In this document: piece after piece, positions 1 through 5,822 of the stretch
Layout: the number at the start of each line of letters is the position of its first letter
Position numbering within the stretch: position 1 is the first letter of the stretch
Origin: Patescibacteria group bacterium
GTDB lineage: Bacteria > Patescibacteriota > Dojkabacteria > SC72
Assembly (NCBI GenBank): GCA_003518125.1
Contig: DOZG01000054.1
Location: forward strand, 1-5,822
Direction: 5' to 3'
DNA length: 5,822 nucleotides
Notes under the pieces: generated by a model
The model's input: only the letters and a program-made list of their open reading frames with translations
The model's database searches: none
Told to the model about the DNA's origin: nothing
Position numbers and translations under genes: made by a program

Positions 1-1039
1 CATACATTGTTGGATCTTTTTCTAAAATAGCTTTAACCCTTCTAAAACCTCTAAAATATACAATATCCTTTGCATATATACCTGAATAACTAGTATCCCC
101 TAGTCCTCTCTTCACCCTATAAACAATATCCCAAGCAGAATATTTAAGAAAATTACCAGATAAAGCATTATATAACTGTCTGAAAGTCATACCCTCTCCT
201 AAAAATATTGCCCAGACTAAACCTGCCTTTTTCTTTAACCAATTATCCGTAAGATACCCCATAGACTCTTCATTCCAAGAAGCCAAACCCTCTTCAATAT
301 CTAAATATGAGGGTAAATTGGCGTTACCAAGAGCCGAAAAACCTGTTTTAAACCCATTATGAGATCTCAAAACATGAGTACCAATTTCGTGTATAAGGAG
401 CTTCTTTAATTTATACTCCGATCTAGTGATATTCGGATCAACAAAAATTTGTTTACGCTTAATACCAACTCTTACAGCATTCTTAGAAATATTCTTAGAA
501 GGAGATATAGTCCAATCCGATAGTTTAAGACTCTCAAAAACAACCCTAAAAACCTCATCAATTTGATCATAGTTTAGAACCTCTCCCTTACTAATTTTGT
601 CAGCATCAACAACATCATATTTATCCAACTTACCCCTGAGTACTCTACTAGCATTTCTAAAAAGCTTTGAAGATGGACTACCATATTTCTTTAATGATAA
701 CTCTGTTACCAACTCATTATTCCCTACTCCATGCATTAAATTACTAGAGTTTTTCTTTGATTCAATTAATTTGATATAGAAATTAGAAATTCTAGGATCA
801 ATATCCGAAACTATTTTTAAACTAGATAACTCCTTCAAAATCTCACTATTCCTGTTCTTTACTACCCTATACTCAAAATTAGGTTCGTATGTTTCTGAAT
901 TAAAGAATCTCTTTTTCTCTTCCTTAAGATTGGTTGGTGTAAACACTAACCCCGTTGGAATACGAAGCTGTTCAAGAAGTTTCGTTACCTCTTCTAACTT
1001 CATCTCACTTTTCCCTTTTTTACTAAAAAGACTAATCAT
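1..1039 (-). CDS. DUF1704 / QEGLA-motif zinc metallopeptidase (MATCAP-like), C-terminus cut off by window edge
   Basis: An open frame runs from the ATG at 1039-1037 to the left edge without a stop, giving 346 residues. The diagnostic segment reads HEIGTHVLRSHNG from residue 217: H217, E218 and H222 form an HExxxH zinc site. About 28 residues later comes EEGLA (249-253), which matches the QEGLA motif that names the family, so E250 is the likely third metal ligand. Known of the family: DUF1704 includes bacterial proteins labelled 'flavohemoglobin expression-modulating QEGLA motif' and the human KIAA0895/KIAA0895L (MATCAP/TMCP) carboxypeptidases, which trim C-terminal residues from tubulin. The substrate here is unknown. 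There is no signal peptide or membrane segment, so it is probably cytoplasmic. It lies 14 nt after the mreB stop on the same strand, so cotranscription is likely. Start choice is uncertain: a GTG at 1054-1052 overlaps the mreB stop (TAGTG), and an in-frame ATG at 1003-1001 (residue 13) has a purine-rich, GGGA-containing stretch before it. The family call is firm; the function is inferred. Confidence 0.85.
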   Translation of the reverse strand, partial: MISLFSKKGKSEMKLEEVTKLLEQLRIPTGLVFTPTNLKEEKKRFFNSETYEPNFEYRVVKNRNSEILKELSSLKIVSDIDPRISNFYIKLIESKKNSSNLMHGVGNNELVTELSLKKYGSPSSKLFRNASRVLRGKLDKYDVVDADKISKGEVLNYDQIDEVFRVVFESLKLSDWTISPSKNISKNAVRVGIKRKQIFVDPNITRSEYKLKKLLIHEIGTHVLRSHNGFKTGFSALGNANLPSYLDIEEGLASWNEESMGYLTDNWLKKKAGLVWAIFLGEGMTFRQLYNALSGNFLKYSAWDIVYRVKRGLGDTSYSGIYAKDIVYFRGFRRVKAILEKDPTMY

Positions 1040-1053
1040 ACTGTTAATATACA

Positions 1054-2070
1054 CTAACTAATACTTTTTTCAAATACGAAAACTCTTTGACCAGATGCAA
1101 TTAACTCTAAAGCCATACCTGTACCCTTAACAACACAAAACAATGGTTCATTTGCTACATGTGCTGGAACACCTGTAGCTTTAGAAATTAACCTATCTAA
1201 ATTTCTAAGCATAGCAGTACCACCACTCATAACCATACCACGATCTATAATATCAGCAGAGAGCTCTGGAGGTGTTTGCTCTAATACACCCTTAATAGAT
1301 TGAATAATCTTTCTTAGAGGCATCTTAACAGCCTGAGCAATATCATTAGAGTTAACTAATACAGCCTTAGGTACACCAGCCCCTATATCCCTACCCCTTA
1401 CCTCCATCTTCAAAGGTTTCTCCATTTCAAGTGCAGACCCTATCTCAAATTTAACCTTCTCTGCAGTCTGCTCACCAATTAATACCCCCTTACGCTTCCT
1501 CATATACGCAATGATAGCCTCATTAATAGAATCTCCGGCAACTCTCAGTGAAGCATACCTAACAATTCCATCCAAAGAAATTACTGCAATTTCTGTAGTA
1601 CCACCACCCATATTCACAATCATATTTCCAGATGATGTATCAATTGGTAATTGGGCACCCAAAGCAGCAAGTAATGGTTCTGGAAGTAATGTAATATTCT
1701 TTGCACCTGCAGCATTTGCAGCCTTAAGTACAGCTCGTTGCTCCACAGTGGTAATACCAGCAGGAACACTAATAACTACATCCGGTTTAAGAAACCTTGC
1801 TTTTCCTAAAGCTTTGTCAAAGAAATACTTAAGTAAAGCTTCTGTGACCCTAGAATCAGCAATTACTCCATTCCTCAAAGGTCTCTTAGCAACAATATGA
1901 TCAGGGGTCTTCCCAATCATCGCCTTAGCTTCCGAACCCACAGCGATAACTTTATAGCTATTGATATCAATAGCTACAACTGTTGGCTCTACAAACACAA
2001 TACCATCACCCTGTACAAACACTACAGAGTTAGTTGTACCTAAATCTATTCCTAATTTCTTTCCTATCAT
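1054..2070 (-). CDS. mreB: Rod shape-determining protein MreB (bacterial actin)
   Basis: This 338-residue protein has the normal MreB length and the actin/Hsp70 ATPase fold motifs in order. Phosphate-1 is GIDLGTTNS (7-15). The family segment SVPAGIT is at 101-107, followed by VEQRAV (109-114). LLPEPLLAALGA (128-139) carries the presumed catalytic E131. Phosphate-2 is NMGGGTTEIAVIS (153-165), IGEQTAEKVKFEIGSA lies at 198-213, and the adenosine motif GMVMSGGTAMLRNLDRL is at 278-294. MreB forms membrane-associated ATP-dependent filaments that guide lateral wall synthesis. Oddities: the phosphate-2 Asp that is near-invariant in MreB is Asn153 (codon AAT, one base from GAT), and the usual GGG of the adenosine motif is GGT (283-285). 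The mreC/mreD/rodA genes that often follow mreB are absent; a DUF1704 metallopeptidase follows instead. The ATG is 6 nt below a TATAAT box, so the message is probably leaderless. The MreB/Mbl assignment is secure; whether it is the main MreB or a paralogue cannot be decided here. Confidence 0.95.
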   Translation of the reverse strand: MIGKKLGIDLGTTNSVVFVQGDGIVFVEPTVVAIDINSYKVIAVGSEAKAMIGKTPDHIVAKRPLRNGVIADSRVTEALLKYFFDKALGKARFLKPDVVISVPAGITTVEQRAVLKAANAAGAKNITLLPEPLLAALGAQLPIDTSSGNMIVNMGGGTTEIAVISLDGIVRYASLRVAGDSINEAIIAYMRKRKGVLIGEQTAEKVKFEIGSALEMEKPLKMEVRGRDIGAGVPKAVLVNSNDIAQAVKMPLRKIIQSIKGVLEQTPPELSADIIDRGMVMSGGTAMLRNLDRLISKATGVPAHVANEPLFCVVKGTGMALELIASGQRVFVFEKSIS

Positions 2071-2076
2071 GTTTCC

Positions 2077-2085
2077 ATTATACCA
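2077..2085 (-). promoter_or_regulatory. Extended -10 promoter of mreB (predicted leaderless)
   Basis: Read on the minus strand this is TGG-TATAAT, a perfect consensus -10 with the TGN extension. Six bases (GGAAAC) separate it from the mreB ATG, so a start 7 nt past the hexamer falls on the A of ATG itself. No TTGACA-like -35 is seen at 16-18 nt spacing. The GGAA before the ATG would be outside such a transcript and so is probably not a Shine-Dalgarno. Inference from sequence only. Confidence 0.7.
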
Positions 2086-2090
2086 ACTTA

Positions 2091-2099
2091 TGATATACT
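2091..2099 (+). promoter_or_regulatory. Extended -10 promoter of the PEGA-protein gene (predicted near-leaderless)
   Basis: The plus strand reads TGA-TATACT, one mismatch from the TATAAT consensus, with the TGN extension. The expected start is near 2106, only 3 nt before the ATG at 2109, so there is no room for a ribosome binding site. It stands back to back with the mreB promoter, with 11 bp between the two -10 hexamer/extension footprints (TGA included, 8 bp separates 2082 from 2091). No convincing -35 is visible. Confidence 0.6.
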
Positions 2100-2108
2100 A
2101 AAACCACT

Positions 2109-3653
2109 ATGAAATCAGATAAATTGAAAAAATCTCTCCCTGTACTTGTCTCCGTTCTAATTACCCTCTCCATATATACTGGGACATTAGCTATCTACCT
2201 ATACGCTAGTGGATGGAGAATAGATTTCTCTAATCAATCAGTTAGAAGAACAGGTGTCCTTACAGTAAAAAGTTCCCCTACTTTTGCAACGATATATATA
2301 GATGAAGAAGCAATAGGGCGTACAAGCAAAAGTACTGCATTAGATATTGGGACATATAATATAAAAGTCAGTAAAGATGGTTACTACGACTGGAATAAAG
2401 AAGTAACAATAGTAGAAGAAAAATCTACCCCTATATTCCCTTGGTTAATAATGACAGAGTTTGAATCTAAGATTGGATTTAACTCGGAAAAATCATTACA
2501 AAAATACTGGATAGATGATACATACAACCACCTACTACTTTTACTTGAAGATGACTCGGGTTATGAATTCGTTCATTACGATCTTAATACCGAATTCTGG
2601 GAACTTGGTACCAATCCTACTATGATTCTAAAGCTAGACAATTCAGATGATGAACCAATCAGTAACCTTGATATACAACTATCACACTCAGGGGAATTAG
2701 CATTGTTAACTGTAGACAACACAATGACATCTAACAAATATATAATTCCTACAAATAAAATTTCTAATTACAATACATTAGAAAATAACTTAATAGATCT
2801 ATCAGAATTCTCAGACTATAACATTACTTGGTCATTAGATAATAAATATCTCTTACTCGAATCTGAAAGTGATGTTCTTTCGTACGATTTTGCTAAGGAT
2901 ACGAAATATTTACTAATGAGAAAGTTAAATGATAAAGATAAATGGACAACAGACCAAGAAGGCTTTTTCTACACATTCAAACACCTAGAGACTTCAGAAA
3001 AAGATATTTTAAAATATTCTCTTACCCAATACAAATTGGATGGTTCATCTCTAAGAGAAGTAATTCCTACAGTATATTTCCAAAACAATACAGAATATAT
3101 TCAAAATTACCGTTCTACAGGTTTTGATTTCAGTTTCTTTACTAATTCCCCAGAATGTACCCAAACTATAGGTATAATTACACAATTTTCTGTTAATCAG
3201 AAAGCTAAGGGTGTATACATCCAGACAACACAATCTACATACTGGTATGACATAGTTACAGGTAAATATATCACTGTATCCCCATACCCTGTAGAGCTAA
3301 TAGAGTTCTCTCAAGATAATGATAAATTACTTCTAAAGAATTCAACAAAATATGAAATATTCACATTTGATAAAGAAGATGGAGATCATACAGTAAACAT
3401 TGGTGCAAAAGATGTAGAAAACCTTCTATTTGATCAAATAAAGAATATTACTTGGATATCTAATTCTAGTTATATATCCTTTGAAGAAGATAACTTCATC
3501 TATATAGCAGATAAAGATGGAGATAACAGAACTCCTTTAGTTAATAGCGAGAATGTTTTGTACTGGACAATTTCAAAATCAAGAGAAAAGCTTCTCACAC
3601 TAATGGATACAAAGGAAGATGGTTTACAAATAATCATTTACACAATACACTAA
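2109..3653 (+). CDS. Membrane-anchored PEGA-domain protein with probable beta-propeller
   Basis: This 514-residue protein starts with lysines (K3, K5, K7, K8), then a hydrophobic helix at about 10-32, which suggests a signal anchor with the rest outside the cell. A PEGA domain follows at about 48-104: GVLTVKSSP, then IYIDEEAIGRT, then GTYNIKVSKDGYYDW, the typical pattern of small surface beta domains. From about 130 to the end, repeated units of the form 'W/F-S-x-D-x-K-Y-L-L-L ... I/Y-x-Y-D' recur (near 132-159, 184-203, 238-261, 280-311, 365-386, 395-421, 444-473 and 483-513). These resemble TolB/WD40-like propeller blades, including an ADKDGDN strand end at 467-473. No catalytic motif is seen. 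The gene is divergent from mreB with a 38-bp gap and converges on tRNA-Arg with a 2-bp gap. PEGA plus propeller suggests an envelope binding or scaffold role; the actual function is unknown. The ATG is chosen because it opens the anchor and sits just below a -10 box. Confidence 0.8.
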   Translation: MKSDKLKKSLPVLVSVLITLSIYTGTLAIYLYASGWRIDFSNQSVRRTGVLTVKSSPTFATIYIDEEAIGRTSKSTALDIGTYNIKVSKDGYYDWNKEVTIVEEKSTPIFPWLIMTEFESKIGFNSEKSLQKYWIDDTYNHLLLLLEDDSGYEFVHYDLNTEFWELGTNPTMILKLDNSDDEPISNLDIQLSHSGELALLTVDNTMTSNKYIIPTNKISNYNTLENNLIDLSEFSDYNITWSLDNKYLLLESESDVLSYDFAKDTKYLLMRKLNDKDKWTTDQEGFFYTFKHLETSEKDILKYSLTQYKLDGSSLREVIPTVYFQNNTEYIQNYRSTGFDFSFFTNSPECTQTIGIITQFSVNQKAKGVYIQTTQSTYWYDIVTGKYITVSPYPVELIEFSQDNDKLLLKNSTKYEIFTFDKEDGDHTVNIGAKDVENLLFDQIKNITWISNSSYISFEEDNFIYIADKDGDNRTPLVNSENVLYWTISKSREKLLTLMDTKEDGLQIIIYTIH

Positions 3654-3655
3654 AT

Positions 3656-3729
3656 CGCACCTGATCGGAATCGAACCGATAACCTACGCGTTAGGAGTGC
3701 GTTGCTCCATCCAATTGAGCTACAGGTGC
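3656..3729 (-). tRNA. tRNA-Arg (anticodon CCU)
   Basis: The minus strand folds as a 74-nt cloverleaf. The acceptor stem GCACCTG/CAGGTGC is perfectly paired, with T8-A9 next, then a D stem GCTC/GAGC around a GG-containing loop. The anticodon arm has loop CTCCTAA, a 5-nt variable loop follows, and the T arm is ATCGG/CCGAT around TTCGATT. The discriminator is G73. Anticodon CCU (3693-3695 on the plus strand) reads AGG arginine codons. A20 and C35, known arginine identity bases in E. coli, are present. CCA is not encoded, so it must be added by nucleotidyltransferase. Two oddities: the last anticodon-stem pair (31-39) is an A-C mismatch, and position 21 is G where A is usual. Confidence 0.93.
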
Positions 3730-3741
3730 TTAAATCCCCCC

Positions 3742-3747
3742 ATTATA
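3742..3747 (-). promoter_or_regulatory. -10 element of the tRNA-Arg promoter
   Basis: The minus strand reads a perfect TATAAT here. The expected start is an A at about 3735, leaving a leader of about 5 nt before the mature tRNA 5' end at 3729. Unlike the three protein-gene promoters nearby, the bases before the hexamer are TAG, so it lacks the TGN extension, and no good -35 is visible. The upstream part of this promoter overlaps the uvrA -10 on the other strand. Confidence 0.6.
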
Positions 3748-3758
3748 CTACATCCTCA

Positions 3759-3767
3759 TGATATAAT
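3759..3767 (+). promoter_or_regulatory. Extended -10 promoter of uvrA (predicted near-leaderless)
   Basis: The plus strand reads TGA-TATAAT, a perfect hexamer with the TGN extension. Ten bases separate it from the uvrA ATG at 3778, so the start should fall at about 3774-3776 with a 5' leader of only 2-4 nt. No Shine-Dalgarno is present between the box and the ATG. No LexA-type operator was recognised in this short gap. Confidence 0.65.
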
Positions 3768-3777
3768 ATAAATCGAA

Positions 3778-5822
3778 ATGAAAAACGAAAAAATTATAAT
3801 TAAAGGGGCTAAGCAACACAATCTTAAAAATATCTCCCTAGAATTACCAAAAAACAAACTAATTGTGTTTACTGGAGTCTCTGGAAGTGGAAAATCCTCC
3901 TTAGCTTTCGATACCCTATACGCTGAAGGTCAAAGAAGATATGTTGAATCACTCTCCTCTTACGCCAGACAATTCCTAGGTCTAATGGAAAAGCCTGATG
4001 TAGAATCAATAACAGGACTATCACCAGCTATTTCTATCAATCAAAAAACTACAAATAAGAATCCCAGATCAACTGTAGGAACAATTACTGAGATATATGG
4101 ATATTTAAGACTCCTGTATGGGCATCTTGGTGTTCCACACTGCCCAAAATGTGGAAAAGAGATCAAATCTCAAACAATACCTCAAATTGCGAAGCTAATA
4201 GAATCAGAATTTAAACAGAAAGAGAGATTCCAAATACTCTCTCCACTAATAAAGAATAGGAAGGGAGAATACTCTGGATTGTTTGAAAAACTTCTTAATA
4301 AAGGATTTCTTAGAATATTCGTGGATGGTAATACTTACCACCTTGATGATATAGATAATATTCCAATGGCAAAAAACAAAAAACATAATATTGAACTTAT
4401 AGTTGACAGATTAGATCGTACACAATTTGGAAACGAAACATTTCATAAAAGATTGATAGATTCATTAGAAATAGCATCGAATATGTCCGATGGAGAAATA
4501 ATTGTTAGAAGTAAAAGTAAAGAACAGTTTTTCTCAGAGCGATTTACATGTTTTAACTGTAATCTTTCCTACCCTAAAAAAACTCCTGCAACTTTTTCTT
4601 TTAATTCTCCAGAAGGGGCCTGTCCGAATTGTATGGGATTAGGACACATACAACAGGTAAATGTACAAAAACTTTACAACCCTAACTTAACAGTACTTGA
4701 AGGCGGTATATTCCCCTGGGCTAATAGAATGGTAAAAGACTCGTGGAACAAGAAAATCTTAGAGGCGGTTGCTATAAAACATGCATTTGATTTAAGAACA
4801 AGAATTAAAAATTACCCGAAAAAGATATTTGACCTAATCTTCTTTGGAAAAGATGCGGAACCTCATTATAAGATAAAATATACTAACAGATTCGGTAGAG
4901 AACGAATATATGATGTGCAATACGAAAGTGTAGTTAACGAACAATCCAGATTATATAAAGAAACGAATTCCGAATACAGAAAAGCTGAGATTGAGAAATA
5001 TATGGAAGATATTGTATGTCATACCTGTAATGGACAAAGATTAAAGCCCTACTCTCTATATATCACCCTTAATGATAAAAACATTATAGATTTAACCGAA
5101 TTACAAATTTCAGAATTACAAAAATTTCTAAAAAACCTAAACTTAAAAGGTAATAGCCATGAGATCTCTAAGCCTATTCTCAAAGAAATCAATTCCAGAT
5201 TGGATTTTTTGACTAACGTAGGCCTAGATTATCTTACACTCTCAAGAAAAGCTACAACACTCTCTGGAGGAGAATCTCAAAGAATTAGATTGGCTTCCCA
5301 AATTGGCACTGGTTTATCTGGTGTGCTATATGTACTCGATGAACCTTCTATTGGGCTACATGCGAGAGATGTAAGTAGACTCATAAACTCTCTTAAAAAC
5401 CTCAGAGATGCTGGAAATACAGTTATTGTAGTTGAACATGATGAGGAAACAATCCATCACGCTGATCATATAGTCGACATTGGCCCCAAAGCAGGTAAAA
5501 AAGGCGGGAGAATTGTTGCCCAAGGGAATCTTAAGGATATACAGCAATCTAATTCGTACACTGCCAAATACCTCAATAAAGACCTTATTGTAGGATATAA
5601 AATTAGAGATAAGGTTCAAGAAAAAAAGTTAGTGAATAAAAAGAACAAGGTTTTCTTAATTGGAATAACAACACATAATCTAAAGAATATAGACTTAACC
5701 ATACCCCTAAACACCTTAACTTGTATCACAGGAGTCTCTGGAAGTGGAAAATCTTCACTAATAAATGACACCCTCTACCCTGCATTAATGAACAGAAAGA
5801 TGCATGGGAAGCAGATAGAGGG
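3778..5822 (+). CDS. uvrA: Excinuclease ABC subunit A (UvrA), C-terminus cut off by window edge
   Basis: The open frame from ATG 3778 to the right edge gives 681 residues of a protein usually about 940 long. UvrA is the dimeric ATPase that finds bulky DNA lesions and loads UvrB in nucleotide excision repair. Visible parts: Walker A of [13 protein letters not shown] (33-41); the [15 protein letters not shown] segment from about 56, followed by the UvrB-binding region; zinc-binding cysteines CPKC (122-125), C258/C261 with C282/C285, and CHTC (414-417); signature LSGGE (495-499); Walker B YVLDEPS (518-524); and the switch H554 in VVEHD. A linker (about 590-625) leads into ABC-II, with Walker [10 protein letters not shown] at 652-660. 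The second signature and the C-terminal zinc finger lie outside the window. No frameshift or internal stop is seen. The ATG lies just below an extended -10 box and has no Shine-Dalgarno. It is divergent from tRNA-Arg and appears to be its own transcription unit. Confidence 0.97.
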   Translation, partial: MKNEKIIIKGAKQHNLKNISLELPKNKLIVFTGVSGSGKSSLAFDTLYAEGQRRYVESLSSYARQFLGLMEKPDVESITGLSPAISINQKTTNKNPRSTVGTITEIYGYLRLLYGHLGVPHCPKCGKEIKSQTIPQIAKLIESEFKQKERFQILSPLIKNRKGEYSGLFEKLLNKGFLRIFVDGNTYHLDDIDNIPMAKNKKHNIELIVDRLDRTQFGNETFHKRLIDSLEIASNMSDGEIIVRSKSKEQFFSERFTCFNCNLSYPKKTPATFSFNSPEGACPNCMGLGHIQQVNVQKLYNPNLTVLEGGIFPWANRMVKDSWNKKILEAVAIKHAFDLRTRIKNYPKKIFDLIFFGKDAEPHYKIKYTNRFGRERIYDVQYESVVNEQSRLYKETNSEYRKAEIEKYMEDIVCHTCNGQRLKPYSLYITLNDKNIIDLTELQISELQKFLKNLNLKGNSHEISKPILKEINSRLDFLTNVGLDYLTLSRKATTLSGGESQRIRLASQIGTGLSGVLYVLDEPSIGLHARDVSRLINSLKNLRDAGNTVIVVEHDEETIHHADHIVDIGPKAGKKGGRIVAQGNLKDIQQSNSYTAKYLNKDLIVGYKIRDKVQEKKLVNKKNKVFLIGITTHNLKNIDLTIPLNTLTCITGVSGSGKSSLINDTLYPALMNRKMHGKQIE
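3874..3896 (+). repeat. Copy 1 of a 23-bp exact repeat (uvrA Walker A, ABC-I)
   Basis: This stretch encodes GVSGSGK plus two bases of the next Ser codon and is identical base for base to 5731-5753. The two sites encode the same P-loop in the two ABC halves. Every codon choice matches, including all third positions. Confidence 0.9.
5731..5753 (+). repeat. Copy 2 of the 23-bp exact repeat (uvrA Walker A, ABC-II)
   Basis: This is identical to 3874-3896. The identity breaks on both sides (ACTGGA versus ACAGGA before it, TCC versus TCT after it), so only the P-loop core is shared. Confidence 0.9.

Noticed and set aside
597..779. Plus-strand open frame of 60 codons inside the DUF1704 gene
   Set aside because: It lies antisense within a well-supported metallopeptidase frame, has no promoter or ribosome binding site, and encodes nothing recognisable.
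1511..1900. Plus-strand open frame of 129 codons inside mreB
   Set aside because: It is the antisense shadow of the conserved MreB core; its composition follows from the reverse-complemented MreB codons.
2071..2076. GGAA just before the mreB ATG as a Shine-Dalgarno
   Set aside because: It lies between a perfect extended -10 and the ATG, so it should fall upstream of the transcript start; it is also too close to the ATG for normal spacing.
2942..3233. Small open frames on both strands inside the PEGA gene (2942-3127 plus, 3051-3233 minus)
   Set aside because: Both are short, overlap the propeller-coding frame and have no start signals.
3731..3741. Run of C at 3736-3741 as part of a terminator or a G-rich leader element
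   Set aside because: There is no matching G-run nearby to form a hairpin, and it lies in the short tRNA leader/promoter zone.
5356..5619. Minus-strand open frame of 87 codons inside uvrA
   Set aside because: It is antisense to the conserved UvrA Walker B and H-loop region, hence a shadow.
1..5822. Possible alternative genetic code (UGA read as Gly or Trp), as in some CPR lineages
   Set aside because: No in-frame TGA interrupts any of the four protein genes, and all conserved glycines and tryptophans use standard codons.

Overview
The window is AT-rich, densely packed bacterial DNA with short intergenic gaps and the standard genetic code (no in-frame TGA in any gene read). A compact AT-rich genome, a PEGA-domain membrane protein, a DUF1704 (QEGLA-motif) metallopeptidase, MreB, and a tRNA with no encoded CCA together suggest a Candidate Phyla Radiation / Patescibacteria-like bacterium, perhaps Microgenomates or Dojkabacteria. 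This is inferred from gene content and style, not from a marker-gene comparison.

Layout. From 1 to 1039 on the minus strand is the N-terminal 346 residues of a DUF1704 / MATCAP-like zinc metallopeptidase that runs off the left edge. Directly upstream of it, and probably in the same transcript, is mreB (1054-2070, minus), the bacterial actin. A 38-bp gap holding two back-to-back promoters separates mreB from a divergent gene (2109-3653, plus). That gene encodes a 514-residue protein with one N-terminal membrane anchor, a PEGA domain and a probable beta-propeller. A tRNA-Arg(CCU) gene (3656-3729, minus) lies tail to tail with it, only 2 bp away. A second 48-bp divergent promoter region then leads into uvrA (3778 to the right edge, plus), the nucleotide excision repair damage-recognition ATPase. 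The window contains about 681 of its usual roughly 940 residues.

How the genes relate. mreB and the PEGA protein are both plausibly cell-envelope or shape genes and share one divergent control region. The metallopeptidase after mreB belongs to the same superfamily as the eukaryotic microtubule detyrosinases, which makes its pairing with a bacterial actin worth a look. tRNA-Arg and uvrA are housekeeping genes. A recurring theme is promoter style: all three protein-coding transcription units start with a TGN plus TATAAT-like extended -10 so close to the ATG that the mRNAs should be leaderless or nearly so. No CRISPR array, insertion sequence, rRNA, origin or clear intrinsic terminator was seen. 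No intergenic stretch exceeds about 50 bp.
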